Source: Pirellulales bacterium
GTDB taxonomy: Bacteria > Planctomycetota > Planctomycetia > Pirellulales > JAEUIK01
Direction: 5' to 3'
Assembly: GCA_019694435.1 (NCBI GenBank)
Contig: JAIBBZ010000006.1
Location: 62,001 to 126,000 of the forward strand
DNA: 64,000 bases
Shown: positions 1 to 10,186 of the stretch, piece by piece
Layout: the number at the start of each line of letters is the position of its first letter
Position numbering within the stretch: the first letter of the stretch is position 1
Position numbers and translations under genes: made by a program
The notes under the pieces: generated by a model
Told to the model about the DNA's origin: nothing
Databases searched by the model: none
The model's input: the letters and a program-made list of their open reading frames with translations, nothing else

Positions 1-5
1 TCGTG

Positions 6-806
6 ATGAGCGACGCCTTCTCGCCGCTGGATCGTTTCGACGAGTTGCAGGCCGCCGCGGCGCTGGGCGACCTTGCGCCTGAAGAACGATCCGAACTCGA
101 CGCCTTGCTGGCCCAGCACGCCCAACCCGAAGACCGCGCGCTCCAGCGTACGGCCGCCGCGGCGCATGCCGCGATGGCTGGAAGCCGCCTGGACGCTTTG
201 CCCGCGGCGCTCCGCGAGCGGTTGCTCGAGGCGGCTGCCCGGGAACTCACGGCAGTGCGCCGAGGGCCCGGCGATCGGCCGCAACCGGCGGCTTCCGCTG
301 GCCTGAATCGGCGCAACTGGCTGATCTCCGGCTCGGGCTGGCTCGTGGCGGCGGCGAGCATCGCGGCACTGGCGTGGTTGTCGAAACCAGCTCGATCGCC
401 AGCCGACGATCCGGTGGCCGGGCGGCGGCGGCTGCTGAGCGAGGCGGGCGACGTGATTCAAGTCGCCTGGGGCCCTGGCAAGCATCCGTTTGGCCAGGCC
501 GTCGAAGGCGACGTCGTCTGGAGTACCTCGCAGCAGCGCGGGTACATGCGCTTCCGGGGGTTGCCGGTCAACGATCCGCTGCGCGAACAGTATCAACTGT
601 GGATCATCGATCCGAAGCGCGACGCCGAGCCGATCGACGGGGGGGTGTTCGACGCCAACGCCGGTGGTGAAATCGTGGTACCGATCCATGCCAAACTGCG
701 AGTCGTCGATCCGAAGGCGTTTGCCATCACCGTCGAGCAGCCCGGCGGCGTAGTGGTTTCGACGCAAGACCGCTTGCCGTTGCTGGCCGCGGTGCCCGCC
801 GGTTGA
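6..806 (+). CDS. Anti-sigma factor, RskA-type
   Basis: A 266-residue protein with a cytoplasmic N-terminal part, one membrane helix (about residues 105-127, rich in Ala/Leu/Trp) and an extracytoplasmic C-terminal part of about 130 residues. The C-terminal part has the anti-sigma-K/RskA pattern, including the segment YQLWIIDP. Such proteins hold an ECF sigma factor at the membrane until a signal releases it. The ATG at 6 overlaps TGA triplets at 4-6 and 7-9, as expected if a sigma-factor gene ends there by ATGA-type coupling just outside the window; that partner is inferred, not seen. A GTG at 3 is an alternative start. The N-terminal zinc-finger His/Cys motif of ZAS proteins is absent, so binding resembles the RskA subgroup. 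Confidence 0.8.
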   Translation: MSDAFSPLDRFDELQAAAALGDLAPEERSELDALLAQHAQPEDRALQRTAAAAHAAMAGSRLDALPAALRERLLEAAARELTAVRRGPGDRPQPAASAGLNRRNWLISGSGWLVAAASIAALAWLSKPARSPADDPVAGRRRLLSEAGDVIQVAWGPGKHPFGQAVEGDVVWSTSQQRGYMRFRGLPVNDPLREQYQLWIIDPKRDAEPIDGGVFDANAGGEIVVPIHAKLRVVDPKAFAITVEQPGGVVVSTQDRLPLLAAVPAG

Positions 807-866
807 GCCGTCTTTCGTCGAGCCAGCGCGCGGCGCTTGCAGGCTTTTGACGCACGGAGTTTCAGC

Positions 867-2621
867 ATGAGCACAGCCGACGCGGTCGCCCCGGCCATTG
901 AGACCCAGGCCTCCGGCTCGCCGGTACCGCGCACGTGGCCAGCCTGGTTGATCGTGCTGTTGCAGGTCGCAAGCACCGCGGTGTCGGTTACCCCGAGCAT
1001 CAACAATTTTTCGCGGTTCGCCAGCATGATGCTGGGCCCCTTGGTGTGCTTGACGCTGTTCGTGCTCTGGGGGCTGTTCTTCAGCCGCTTGCCGTGGCGC
1101 GAGCGCCTGACCGTGCTGGCGATGGCGCTCGTGTTGGGCATCGGCGCGACACTGGTATCGCACGAAAGCATGCTCGTGCCGATCTGGATCTACGGTGTGC
1201 CGTTGATGATGTTCGTCGTCGCGCTGGTCACGACCATGGCGGCGCGCCAGAGCTCGCCGTGGCGACTGCGGTGGTTTGGGCTGGCGCTGGCCGTGGTGTG
1301 GGCGATGTTTCCGGCACTGCGGCTCGAGGGCTTCACCGGCAACTATCTGCCGCAGTTCGCCGGCCGCTGGCGAGAATCGAAGGAGGCGCATCTGACCGCG
1401 TCCGGTCGGGGGGATATGGAATCCGCCATCGACCCGCGCTACTCCGGCTGGCAACCGACCACGGTCGAATGGCCTGCGTTCCGCGGCCCCCTGGGAACCA
1501 GCGCCACTGACGACGTGACCGTTCCGTGTGACTGGTCGACCACCGCGCCGACAAACGTGTGGCAGATCCCGATCGGTGCAGGGTGGTCGTCGTTTGCCTG
1601 CGTCTCAGGACGGCTATTTACCCAGGAGCAGCGCGGCACACAGGAGTTGGTGTGCTGTTATGCCGCCGACTCGGGCGCGTTGATTTGGCAGAACGCCTGT
1701 GCGACGCGTTTTTGGGACGTTGTTTCCGGCGCGGGACCACGAGCCACGCCGACCTATCACGACGGCAAGTTGTTCACCTACGGCGCGAAGGCCGAGCTGC
1801 GCTGCCTCGACGCGTCCACCGGCAAGCTGGTCTGGCACCATGACCTGACGCAAGAAGTCAAAGCCGAGCTACCCGTGTGGGGATTCTCCAACTCGCCGGT
1901 CGTCGTTGGCCAGGTGGTGATCGTCTATGCCGGCGGCGAAGGAGACAACGGGCTGCTGGCTTTTGATCGGGACACCGGCGAACCGCGGTGGCGTTTCGCT
2001 TCGCGCGGGATGAATTTCAGCTCGGCGCAGCCGGTGCAGCTGGCGGGCCAGACGCTGGTCTTGTTCACCAACACGGCCGGGGTGCATGCGCTGGACCCGG
2101 AATCGGGCCAGGTGATTTGGTCGCACAAGCCGCGCGACTGGGCCGGCCCACCGATCTGCCAGCCCCAGCAGATCGACGCCGAGAGCGTGGTCGTGCCGCT
2201 GGGCGACGGCATCGGTTTGGCGCGGCTGAAAATCTCGCGCGCGTCGGACACCTGGCAAGTCGAAACGCAATGGACGAGCAAGCAACTGCGACCTTCGTAT
2301 AACGACTTTGTGTCTTACGAAGGGTTTCTATACGGCTTCGATCAGAACATCTTCACCTGCATCGATGCCGCGACAGGCAAGCGGCGCTGGAAACAAGGTC
2401 GCTACGGCTTCGGCCAGGTACTGCTGCTGCGCCCGGTCGGCCAATTGATCGTGCTCGGCGAGGACGGCGCGGCGGTACTGCTGACGGCGACGCCCGATCG
2501 CCATGAAGAACGGGGCCGGTTTGCGGCGATCGCCGGCAAGACCTGGAACCACCCGATCGTGGTTGGGGATCGACTGTACGTGCGTAACGGTGAAATGGCG
2601 GCGTGCTTCGCCCTGCGGTGA
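867..2621 (+). CDS. Membrane-anchored PQQ-like beta-propeller protein
   Basis: 584 residues. Five hydrophobic helices fill the N-terminal quarter (about residues 25-45, 53-73, 81-98, 103-125, 136-152). The motif WPAFRGP (202-208) follows, then a PQQ-like propeller to the C-terminus with repeats such as LIWQNA, LVWHHDL and VIWSHKP. The propeller should lie outside the cytoplasm. In planctomycetes this WPxFRGP propeller family is abundant, usually annotated outer membrane protein assembly BamB-like, and has no known substrate. The ATG at 867 was preferred to an in-frame TTG at 837 because the extra ten residues add nothing conserved. It lies 60 bases after the anti-sigma gene on the same strand, so co-transcription is plausible. 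Confidence 0.8.
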   Translation: MSTADAVAPAIETQASGSPVPRTWPAWLIVLLQVASTAVSVTPSINNFSRFASMMLGPLVCLTLFVLWGLFFSRLPWRERLTVLAMALVLGIGATLVSHESMLVPIWIYGVPLMMFVVALVTTMAARQSSPWRLRWFGLALAVVWAMFPALRLEGFTGNYLPQFAGRWRESKEAHLTASGRGDMESAIDPRYSGWQPTTVEWPAFRGPLGTSATDDVTVPCDWSTTAPTNVWQIPIGAGWSSFACVSGRLFTQEQRGTQELVCCYAADSGALIWQNACATRFWDVVSGAGPRATPTYHDGKLFTYGAKAELRCLDASTGKLVWHHDLTQEVKAELPVWGFSNSPVVVGQVVIVYAGGEGDNGLLAFDRDTGEPRWRFASRGMNFSSAQPVQLAGQTLVLFTNTAGVHALDPESGQVIWSHKPRDWAGPPICQPQQIDAESVVVPLGDGIGLARLKISRASDTWQVETQWTSKQLRPSYNDFVSYEGFLYGFDQNIFTCIDAATGKRRWKQGRYGFGQVLLLRPVGQLIVLGEDGAAVLLTATPDRHEERGRFAAIAGKTWNHPIVVGDRLYVRNGEMAACFALR

Positions 2622-3100
2622 GCCGCGGATGTCCCACGGTCACGGAGCGGCCGCTCACCCGAGGACCAGACGCGTGGTCGCGGCCCACGCCCCCCCGAGC
2701 GCCGCGCTCTTGGGCAGGCGAACGCCGCACAAGCGCGCGGCGGCGTTCGGCGGGACCGCATTGCGGCGTGGCGATCGACTCTTGCTGATTGCCGGAACTA
2801 TCAGCGACGGTAGACCTTAAGCGGCGAACAACGCGCAGATCGAGTTGCCATCCCTCGGCTGGCACGGGAAGTGCTGCCTGGCCTCTCGGTTAAGCAAGAG
2901 AAAAGCCAGGAACCTGCTTTTCGACTTCCGGCCGCGGTCCGCCTCCGGGTCATTCAAACGGCGCTCGAACGACGGCCAATGGATTGATGTCAAGGCGCGG
3001 CCGCCCGGTGGGATGGTGCGCGCCGGCGTGACGGCGGATCACCCTCCACCCGCATGCGAAGTCGAGGCGTGGCGTTCCCGCGCGCCGGGAGTAGTCGTGC
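2622..3100. other. Intergenic, no gene recognised
   Basis: About 480 bases between the propeller gene and the DUF2126 gene. Short open frames exist but none has recognisable composition or motifs. A 12-bp palindrome (GAGCGGCCGCTC, 2645-2656) is the only local symmetry seen. A promoter for the downstream cluster is expected here but I cannot point to a convincing one. CCGGGAG at 3086-3092 is a plausible ribosome binding site for the ATG at 3101. Confidence 0.5.
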
Positions 3101-6100
3101 ATGCCGATTCGCGTGGCGTTATTTCATGAAACGAGCTACCGCTATGACCGGCCGATTCTGCTGGGCCCTCATCTGGTCCGGCTGAAGCCTGCGCCCCATA
3201 CGCGAACGCCGGTCATCAGCTATTCGTTGAAAGTCGAGCCGCGGGAGCACTTTCTCAACTGGCAGCAAGATCCGCAGTCGAATTTCGTGGCGCGGGTGGT
3301 CTTTCCCGACCGGGTTCCGGAGCTGCGCGTGGTCGTCGATCTTGTCGCCGAGATGTCGACGATCAATCCTTTCGATTTCTTCCTCGAGCCCGACGCCGAA
3401 GAGTTCCCGTTCACCTATAACCCCTGGCAGGCACCCGAGCTGGCGCCGTTTCTGGTCGTGGGACCGGGGGGGCCGCGCCTCGATGCCTGGATTGCGTCGA
3501 TCGACCGCAAGCCCCGCAAGACGGTCGACTTCCTCGTCGAGCTCAACCAGCGATTGCATGGCGAAGTCGACTATCTCGTGCGGCTCGAGCCTGGGGTCCA
3601 AGAGCCCGAGCGGACGCTCGAGCTGGGCAGCGGCTCGTGCCGCGATTCGGCCTGGCTGCTGGTGCAGGTGCTACGGCGGCTGGGGATCGCCGCGCGGTTC
3701 GTGTCGGGCTACCTGATTCAGCTCAAACCCGACGTGAAATCGCTCGACGGTCCCAGCGGTACCGAGCACGACTTCACTGACCTGCATGCCTGGTGCGAGG
3801 CGTATTTGCCCGGCGCCGGCTGGGTAGGGCTCGATCCGACGAGCGGCCTGCTGACCGGCGAGGGCCATATTCCCCTGGCCGCCACACCCGAACCGCTATC
3901 GGCGGCCCCCATCTCCGGTTCGCTCGAGGCCTGCGAAGCCGATTTCGAGCACGTGATGCGCATCACGCGGGTCCACGAGGATCCGCGCGTCACGAAGCCG
4001 TACACCGAACAGCAGTGGCGCGACATCGACGCGCTGGGGCACCGGGTCGACCGCTACCTGGTCGAGCAGGACGTGCGGTTGACGATGGGCGGCGAGCCGA
4101 CGTTCATCTCGATCGACGACATGGACGGGCCCGAGTGGAACACCGCCGCCGCGGGTCCACACAAACGGCAGTTGTCCGAAGTGCTCATTCGCCGGCTGAG
4201 TCAGCGGTTTGCGCCCGGCGGCCTGCTGCACTTTGGGCAGGGCAAGTGGTACCCCGGCGAGCAACTGCCGCGTTGGGCCCTGGCTTGCTATTGGCGCAAG
4301 GACGGACACCCGATCTGGAATGATCCCGGACTGATTGCCGCGGCCGACGTGCAATATGGCTTCGGTATCGAGGACGCCGAACGATTTGTCGAAGTGCTGG
4401 CGCAACGCCTGGCAGTCGATCCCGGTTATGCAGTGCCGGCGTTCGAAGACCCGGTGCATTTTCTCCACCGCGAAGGGCAACTGCCGGTCAATGTCGATCC
4501 GGCCGAAAACAAGTTGGAAGACCCAGAGGAGCGACGGCGGCTGCGGCGGGTGTTCGAGCGCGGGCTGAACGAGCCGGTCGGCTTTGTGCTGCCGCTGACG
4601 CGTGCCGGCTACGGCAACGACGTCGCCTGGGAAAGCGGTCTGTGGATGCTGCGCAGCAAGCACCTGCTGTTGATTCCCGGGGATTCGCCGATCGGCTTGC
4701 GGCTGCCGGTGGGCAGCCTGCCGTGGGTCTCGCGGAGCGAATATCCCTATCTCTACTCGCCCGACCCGCTGCACGCGTGGCAGAATCTGCCGCCGCCACA
4801 GCAAATGCAGTGGCCCGCTTTGAACTTGCAGCGGCGGGAGCGCGAGCGCGGTCAAACGGCGCTGGCCGAAGACCCCAACGAGCGCGTCTCGCTGCGCGAC
4901 CGGATGCCCAAGCCGCGTGAATCGGCCCACTGGGTCGTGCGCACGGCGCTGTGCGTCGAGCCGCGCGAGGGGCGCTTGCACGTGTTTCTGCCGCCGGTAG
5001 GAACCACCGAAGAGTATCTGTCGCTCGTGGCGGCCATCGAAGATACGGCCGCCGCCTTGCAAATGCCGGTGATCGTCGAAGGGGAGCTGCCGCCCTTCGA
5101 TCCGCGGCTGGGCGTGTTCAAAGTCACGCCCGACCCCGGCGTCATCGAGGTCAACGTCCCACCGGGCCATAGCTGGGACGATCTGAAAGCCCTGACGACG
5201 GGGCTCTACGAAGAGGCCCGGCTGAGCCGGCTCGGCACCGAGAAATTCATGCTCGACGGGCGCCACAGCGGGACCGGCGGCGGCAACCACGTCGTGCTCG
5301 GCGGGCCGTCTCCGGCAGACAGCCCGTTCTTGCGGCGGCCCGACCTGCTGCGCTCGCTTGTCGTCTACTGGCTGAATCATCCGTCGCTGAGCTACCTGTT
5401 CAGCGGGCTGTTCGTGGGGCCGACCAGCCAGGCCCCGCGCGTCGACGAAGCACGGCACGAGACGGTCTACGAACTGGAGATTGCCTGCGAAGAGCTCGAC
5501 CGGCTGTTGCGCAGCGGTCAGCATGTGCCGGCCTGGCTGGTCGATCGCATCTTCCGGCACCTGCTCACCGACTTGACGGGCAACACGCATCGGTCCGAAT
5601 TCTGCATCGACAAGCTATACTCGCCCGATACGGCGACGGGCCGGCTGGGCCTGGTCGAATTTCGCGCGTTTGAGATGCCGCCGCACGCGCAGATGAGCCT
5701 CACGCAGCAACTGTTGTTGCGAACGCTCGTGGCGTGGTTTTGGCGCACGCCATACCGCGCGCGGCCGATCCGTTGGGGCACTCAACTACACGACCGGTTC
5801 TTGTTGCCGCATTTCGTCTGGCAAGATTTCGGCGAAGTGATGCGCGATCTGGGCGACGCCGGGTTCGACATCGAGGCCGGCTGGTTCTTGCCGCATTTCG
5901 AATTCCGCTTTCCGGTGCTGGGTCGGGTGCAGTGCGACGGCATCGAAATCGAGCTGCGCCAGGCGATCGAGCCTTGGCACGTGCTGGGCGAACAACCCGG
6001 CGCGGGCGGCACGGTCCGGTTTGTCGACTCGTCGGTCGAGCGGCTGCAAGTGCGCGTCGCCGGCGGGCCTTTGGAACGCTATGCGGTGCTCTGCAACGGG

Positions 6101-6451
6101 CGCAAGCTGCCGCTGGTGCCGACGCCGACACCGGGCGAAAGCGTGGCCGGCGTGCGCTACCGCGCCTGGCAGCCGCCTAATTGCTTACACCCCACACTGG
6201 GTATCGACACTCCGCTGGTGTTCGATCTGTACGACCATGGCAACGAGCGTTCGCTGGGCGGTTGCACCTATCACGTGGCCAGTCCCAACGGCCGCAACTA
6301 CGACACCTTCCCGGTGAACGCCATGGAAGCCGAGTCCCGGCGCAACGCGCGGTTCTTCGCCGAGGGGCATACGCCCGGCTGGTTCGCGGCACCCCTGGCC
6401 GAGCACAACGCGGAGTTTCCTTGTACTCTAGACCTGCGTCGAGGGCGGTGA
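3101..6451 (+). CDS. Transglutaminase-like / DUF2126 protein
   Basis: 1116 residues in two parts. Residues 1-280 are a bacterial transglutaminase-like domain: N-terminal beta region, then the catalytic triad Cys180 ([10 protein letters not shown]), His229 (DLHAWCE) and Asp245 (GLDPTSG). Residues about 290-1110 are DUF2126, with motifs such as MGGEPTF near 330 and [10 protein letters not shown] near 730. From family knowledge, this architecture travels with circularly permuted ATP-grasp and alpha-E proteins in predicted peptide ligation/processing operons. That is the case here, since the next two genes encode those domains. No signal peptide, so probably cytoplasmic. The transglutaminase fold may act as a peptidase or amidase rather than a cross-linker. 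Start supported by CCGGGAG nine bases upstream. Confidence 0.9.
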   Translation: MPIRVALFHETSYRYDRPILLGPHLVRLKPAPHTRTPVISYSLKVEPREHFLNWQQDPQSNFVARVVFPDRVPELRVVVDLVAEMSTINPFDFFLEPDAEEFPFTYNPWQAPELAPFLVVGPGGPRLDAWIASIDRKPRKTVDFLVELNQRLHGEVDYLVRLEPGVQEPERTLELGSGSCRDSAWLLVQVLRRLGIAARFVSGYLIQLKPDVKSLDGPSGTEHDFTDLHAWCEAYLPGAGWVGLDPTSGLLTGEGHIPLAATPEPLSAAPISGSLEACEADFEHVMRITRVHEDPRVTKPYTEQQWRDIDALGHRVDRYLVEQDVRLTMGGEPTFISIDDMDGPEWNTAAAGPHKRQLSEVLIRRLSQRFAPGGLLHFGQGKWYPGEQLPRWALACYWRKDGHPIWNDPGLIAAADVQYGFGIEDAERFVEVLAQRLAVDPGYAVPAFEDPVHFLHREGQLPVNVDPAENKLEDPEERRRLRRVFERGLNEPVGFVLPLTRAGYGNDVAWESGLWMLRSKHLLLIPGDSPIGLRLPVGSLPWVSRSEYPYLYSPDPLHAWQNLPPPQQMQWPALNLQRRERERGQTALAEDPNERVSLRDRMPKPRESAHWVVRTALCVEPREGRLHVFLPPVGTTEEYLSLVAAIEDTAAALQMPVIVEGELPPFDPRLGVFKVTPDPGVIEVNVPPGHSWDDLKALTTGLYEEARLSRLGTEKFMLDGRHSGTGGGNHVVLGGPSPADSPFLRRPDLLRSLVVYWLNHPSLSYLFSGLFVGPTSQAPRVDEARHETVYELEIACEELDRLLRSGQHVPAWLVDRIFRHLLTDLTGNTHRSEFCIDKLYSPDTATGRLGLVEFRAFEMPPHAQMSLTQQLLLRTLVAWFWRTPYRARPIRWGTQLHDRFLLPHFVWQDFGEVMRDLGDAGFDIEAGWFLPHFEFRFPVLGRVQCDGIEIELRQAIEPWHVLGEQPGAGGTVRFVDSSVERLQVRVAGGPLERYAVLCNGRKLPLVPTPTPGESVAGVRYRAWQPPNCLHPTLGIDTPLVFDLYDHGNERSLGGCTYHVASPNGRNYDTFPVNAMEAESRRNARFFAEGHTPGWFAAPLAEHNAEFPCTLDLRRGR

Positions 6452-6578
6452 GGGCGATGCAGGCCAGGTAGCTGGCGCCGCGGGCCTCGTACCGTATCAT
6501 GTCCGCGCACGCCGGAGCATGATGCGCGGCTGCTCAGCTTCGAATTGCGGTTTCGTGATCAGGCGGTGACGCTCAGGG

Positions 6579-9155
6579 ATGTCGGGTCAATCTGAAATGA
6601 CGATCGCCAGTTCGGCGGCGGAACCGTCGCCCGACCTCGGCGCGGTTCATTGGCTGGCCAAGTATCGCGGGGTGCCAGGCCATTGGGACGAGATGCTCGC
6701 CGCCGATGGCGCACTGCGGCCCAGTTGGCGACCGCTGGTCGATGCCTTGCGCACGTTGGGCGACAAGGAACTGCAGCGCCAGGACGATCTCTGCCGGCGC
6801 GTGTTGCGCGAATATGGCGTTACGTACAACCCGCCGGGACAGGCCGCCGAATGGCGCCGGCCGTGGCAGCTCGATTCGTGGCCGATGGTCATGTCGGCCG
6901 AAGAATGGCGGCTGATCAGCGCCGGCGTCGCCCAGCGCGCGCGGCTGCTGAATGCCGTACTGGCCGACGTCTATGGACCCCACCGGCTACTGTTGGGCGG
7001 CAGCCTGCCGCCGGAGGTCGTGTTCGCCAACCCGGCCTTCCTGCGGGCCGCCCACGATATCCAGCCCCCGGGCGGGGCCTTCCTGGCCAACTATGCCGTC
7101 GATCTGGCGCGGTCGCCCGACGGTCGGTGGTGGGTGGTCGGCGATCGCACCGACACGCCGACGGGCGTCGGCTATGCGCTCGAAAACCGCATCGTGCTCA
7201 GCCGCGTGCACGCCGCGTTGATTCGCGACTGCCTGGTGCAACGCCTGGCGCGGCATTTCTCCCGCTGGCGCGACAGCCTGCTCGAATACGCCGGGGCCGC
7301 GGTCGACGAGCCGCGAGTGGTGATCTATACGCCCGGCTCGTACCACGCCACCTACTTCGAGCAGGCCTACCTCGCCCGGTACTTGGGCTTCAATCTGGTC
7401 GAGGGTGCCGATCTGACCGTCCGCGACCAGGGCGTGTTTCTCAAGACCCTCTCGGGCCTCCTGCCCGTGCACGTCATTCTCCGCAATGTCGACAGCGACT
7501 ACTGCGATCCGCTGGAGCTGCGCGAAGATTCGCTGCTGGGTGTTCCCGGTTTGCTCCAAGCGGCTCGCGCCGGCAAGGTCACGATCGTCAACGCGATTGG
7601 CTCGGGCGTGGTGCAGGTGCCGGCGCTGTTACCCTTCCTGCCGGGGCTCTGCCGGACGTTGCTGGGCGAGGAACTGCTCCTGCCGCCGGTGGCCACCTGG
7701 TGGTGTGGAGAAGAGCAAGCACTGCAAATGGTGCGCTCGAATTTCGAGCGGTTGGTGATCAAGCATGCGTTCAGCGAGCGCGAACATCCACCGGTGATCG
7801 TGTCGCAGCTCGACGAACGGGCACAGACCGAACTGTTGAACCGCGTGCTCGAGGCGCCCTACCGGTACGTGGCCCAAGAGTTCGTCGCCCTGTCGTCCTC
7901 CCCCACCTGGCAGGGCGGCGCGCTGGTCCCGCGGCACGTCACGATGCGCGTCTACGCCGTGGCGGTGGGCGACGGCGAATACCAGGTGATGCCCGGCGCG
8001 CTGACGCGGGCATCGAGCCACGCCGAGTCGGTGCTGGCCAGCACGCAGACCTCCGGCGGCAGCAGCAAAGACACCTGGGTGCTGGCCCATCAGGCCGACG
8101 ACGGACTGACGCTGATTCCGCAAGGAACCCGTGCCGCGGCCCTCAGCCGTGCGGGCTTTGTCTTGCCGTCGCGGCTGGCCGACGACTTGTTCTGGCTGGG
8201 CCGGTACGTCGAGCGGCTGGAGTTTGGCTGTCGGCTGACCCGGACACTGCTGCATCGGCTGTCGGACCAATTGGAGATCAGCCAACTCGACGAATTCATC
8301 TGTTTCTTGAAGGTGTACATCGCGCACGGACGGCGCCCGTTGGACGCGGCACTCGAGGCGGGCAACACCAAGCCACAACATCTCCAACGCTGGCTCGAGG
8401 CGGCGGTCTTCGACACGGCCAACCCGCGCAGCCTGGCAGCCGACGTCACGCGACTGCAAGCGATCGCGCTGGCGGTGCGCGACCGGCTTTCGAACGACGC
8501 CTGGCGGATCTTGAACAGCCTGACCGATCAGTTCGAGACACCCCGTGCGTCGCTGCTCGTCGACGAGCAGCTCGCGCGCATGGACACCTGCATCGAACGG
8601 ATCTCGGCCTTCAACGGCCAGGCCATGGACGATATGACGCGCGACCAGGGCTGGCGGTTCCTCGACACGGGCCGGAGGCTGGAACGCGCGGCCGACCTGG
8701 CCGACCTGTTGCGGTTGGGCATGGTCGACACCTCGGGGCTCGAGGCACCGCGCCTATGGGCCATTCTCGAGACCTCCAACAGCCTGATGACCTACCGGTC
8801 GCGCTATGTGTTCGGCCCCGATGCCGCGCCGGTGCTCGACCTGCTCCTGGCCGACGAGGCCAACCCGCGCTCGGTCGCCTTTCAGTTGGCGGCGCTGCTG
8901 CAGCACGTCCAGGCCCTGCGCTCGTCCGACCAGGCCGACACGTCGGAACAAGTCCGACTGGTGCGCAACGTCTTTTCCAGCGTGCGGCTGGCCGACGTCG
9001 ACGCGCTGGTCCGCGTTGTCGACAGCGGCAAACGCGAGGCTCTGGCCGAACGGCTGGCGGCCGTCACCAGCACAATGGAAGAGCTGTCGCAATTGCTGAC
9101 GCGCCGCTACCTGACCCATGCCTACAACGCGCGACCGCTGAAGGGAAGCGGCTAG
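6579..9155 (+). CDS. Circularly permuted ATP-grasp + alpha-E protein
   Basis: 858 residues. Residues about 90-490 match the circularly permuted ATP-grasp family (COG2308 type), with VMPGALTR near 470. Residues about 525-850 form an alpha-E (DUF403) helical domain beginning at DLFWLGRYVERLE. The two are often separate neighbouring genes; here they are fused. ATP-grasp enzymes activate a carboxylate as acyl-phosphate and join it to an amine, and for this family peptide or amide ligation has been predicted computationally. The substrate is unknown. The start is uncertain: ATG at 6579 or in-frame ATG at 6597, neither with a strong ribosome site. The stop codon overlaps the next gene by one base, so the two are translationally coupled. 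Confidence 0.9.
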   Translation: MSGQSEMTIASSAAEPSPDLGAVHWLAKYRGVPGHWDEMLAADGALRPSWRPLVDALRTLGDKELQRQDDLCRRVLREYGVTYNPPGQAAEWRRPWQLDSWPMVMSAEEWRLISAGVAQRARLLNAVLADVYGPHRLLLGGSLPPEVVFANPAFLRAAHDIQPPGGAFLANYAVDLARSPDGRWWVVGDRTDTPTGVGYALENRIVLSRVHAALIRDCLVQRLARHFSRWRDSLLEYAGAAVDEPRVVIYTPGSYHATYFEQAYLARYLGFNLVEGADLTVRDQGVFLKTLSGLLPVHVILRNVDSDYCDPLELREDSLLGVPGLLQAARAGKVTIVNAIGSGVVQVPALLPFLPGLCRTLLGEELLLPPVATWWCGEEQALQMVRSNFERLVIKHAFSEREHPPVIVSQLDERAQTELLNRVLEAPYRYVAQEFVALSSSPTWQGGALVPRHVTMRVYAVAVGDGEYQVMPGALTRASSHAESVLASTQTSGGSSKDTWVLAHQADDGLTLIPQGTRAAALSRAGFVLPSRLADDLFWLGRYVERLEFGCRLTRTLLHRLSDQLEISQLDEFICFLKVYIAHGRRPLDAALEAGNTKPQHLQRWLEAAVFDTANPRSLAADVTRLQAIALAVRDRLSNDAWRILNSLTDQFETPRASLLVDEQLARMDTCIERISAFNGQAMDDMTRDQGWRFLDTGRRLERAADLADLLRLGMVDTSGLEAPRLWAILETSNSLMTYRSRYVFGPDAAPVLDLLLADEANPRSVAFQLAALLQHVQALRSSDQADTSEQVRLVRNVFSSVRLADVDALVRVVDSGKREALAERLAAVTSTMEELSQLLTRRYLTHAYNARPLKGSG

Positions 9156-10063
9156 TGCTGTACCAGCTCGTTCACGACACGACGTATGAATACACCGGTG
9201 TGGCCGAGGCCTGCCATAATCTGGCGCGGCTGACGCCTCGCAAATTGCCACATCAGCAGCCGCTGCGTTGGCAGCTGCAGGTCGATCCCGTGCCGATGGC
9301 TCAGCACGCGTACGACGATTTCTTCGGCAATCGCGTCCACAGCTTTGCCATTTACGAGCCGCACGAACGGCTGGCCATCTCGGCCACCAGCCTGGTCCGG
9401 GTCGCTTCGCGTGAACACGTCAATCGACAAGCATCATTGCCTTGGCGCGAGGTGAGCCGGCGACTGCGCGTTTGCCGCGAACCGGAAACGATCGACGCGC
9501 TGCAATACGTCTTCGACTCGGTCTTTGTCCGTGGCCTGCCCGAGCTGCGCAGCTACGCGCAATCGTCGTTCACGGCCGAGCGCCCGGTGATGGTGGCCGT
9601 CGAGGAACTCAACACGCGGATCCATCGGGAATTCACCTACGATCCCAAGGCCACGACCATCGGCACATCGGTCGTCGAGGTGCTCGATCGACGGCGTGGC
9701 GTCTGCCAGGACTTTGCTCACCTGGCCATCGGTTGTCTCCGCTCGCTGGGCCTGGCCTGCCGCTATGTCAGCGGCTATTTGTGCACCAACCCCCGGCCCG
9801 ACGCGCGACGGCTCGAGGGAGCCGACGCCTCGCACGCCTGGATTAGCGCTTATTGTCCCAATCTGGGCTGGATCGATTTCGATCCGACCAACGGCTGCCT
9901 GGCCGACGATCGCTATATCACGCTGGGCTGGGGCCGCGATTTTCACGACCTCAGTCCCGTCAAAGGCATCGTTCTCGGGGGCGGTGCCTCGACGTTGCAG
10001 GTCGCCGTCAGCGTGCTTCCCTTGGCAAACGGCCATCAGCAGCAGCAACAGCAGCAACAATAA
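9155..10063 (+). CDS. Transglutaminase family protein with poly-Gln tail
   Basis: 302 residues, starting at a GTG whose G is the last base of the upstream TAG, giving one-base overlap. N-terminal transglutaminase beta domain (HDTTYEYTG) and a catalytic triad of Cys184 (GVCQDFAH), His227 (ASHAWISAY) and Asp243 (DFDPTNG). This is the standalone transglutaminase that accompanies ATP-grasp/alpha-E proteins in many genomes. Together with the N-terminal domain of the 3101 gene there are two transglutaminase-fold enzymes in one cluster. The last eight residues are all Gln, encoded by a CAG/CAA run at 10037-10060, which may be slippage-prone. No signal peptide is seen. The frame is open far upstream, but that part is a shadow of the ATP-grasp gene. 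Confidence 0.9.
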   Translation: MLYQLVHDTTYEYTGVAEACHNLARLTPRKLPHQQPLRWQLQVDPVPMAQHAYDDFFGNRVHSFAIYEPHERLAISATSLVRVASREHVNRQASLPWREVSRRLRVCREPETIDALQYVFDSVFVRGLPELRSYAQSSFTAERPVMVAVEELNTRIHREFTYDPKATTIGTSVVEVLDRRRGVCQDFAHLAIGCLRSLGLACRYVSGYLCTNPRPDARRLEGADASHAWISAYCPNLGWIDFDPTNGCLADDRYITLGWGRDFHDLSPVKGIVLGGGASTLQVAVSVLPLANGHQQQQQQQQ

Positions 10064-10186
10064 AGCTCGTCCCGGCGACCCGATCCCGACGATTCCGTCT
10101 GGCGGCTCAATTGCCGTGGACCGGTTGTGGTACGCAACGTGCACTGACCACTGGTTCCTGCGTCATCCGCGGCCCCGGGTGCTCCG

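Noticed and set aside
3896..5590. A 564-codon minus-strand frame opposite the DUF2126 gene
   Set aside because: Shadow of a well-conserved DUF2126 protein; no family features of its own.
6650..9154. An upstream extension of the 9155 transglutaminase to 6650
   Set aside because: The extension overlaps the ATP-grasp gene in another frame and has shadow composition; the GTG at 9155 directly precedes the transglutaminase domain.
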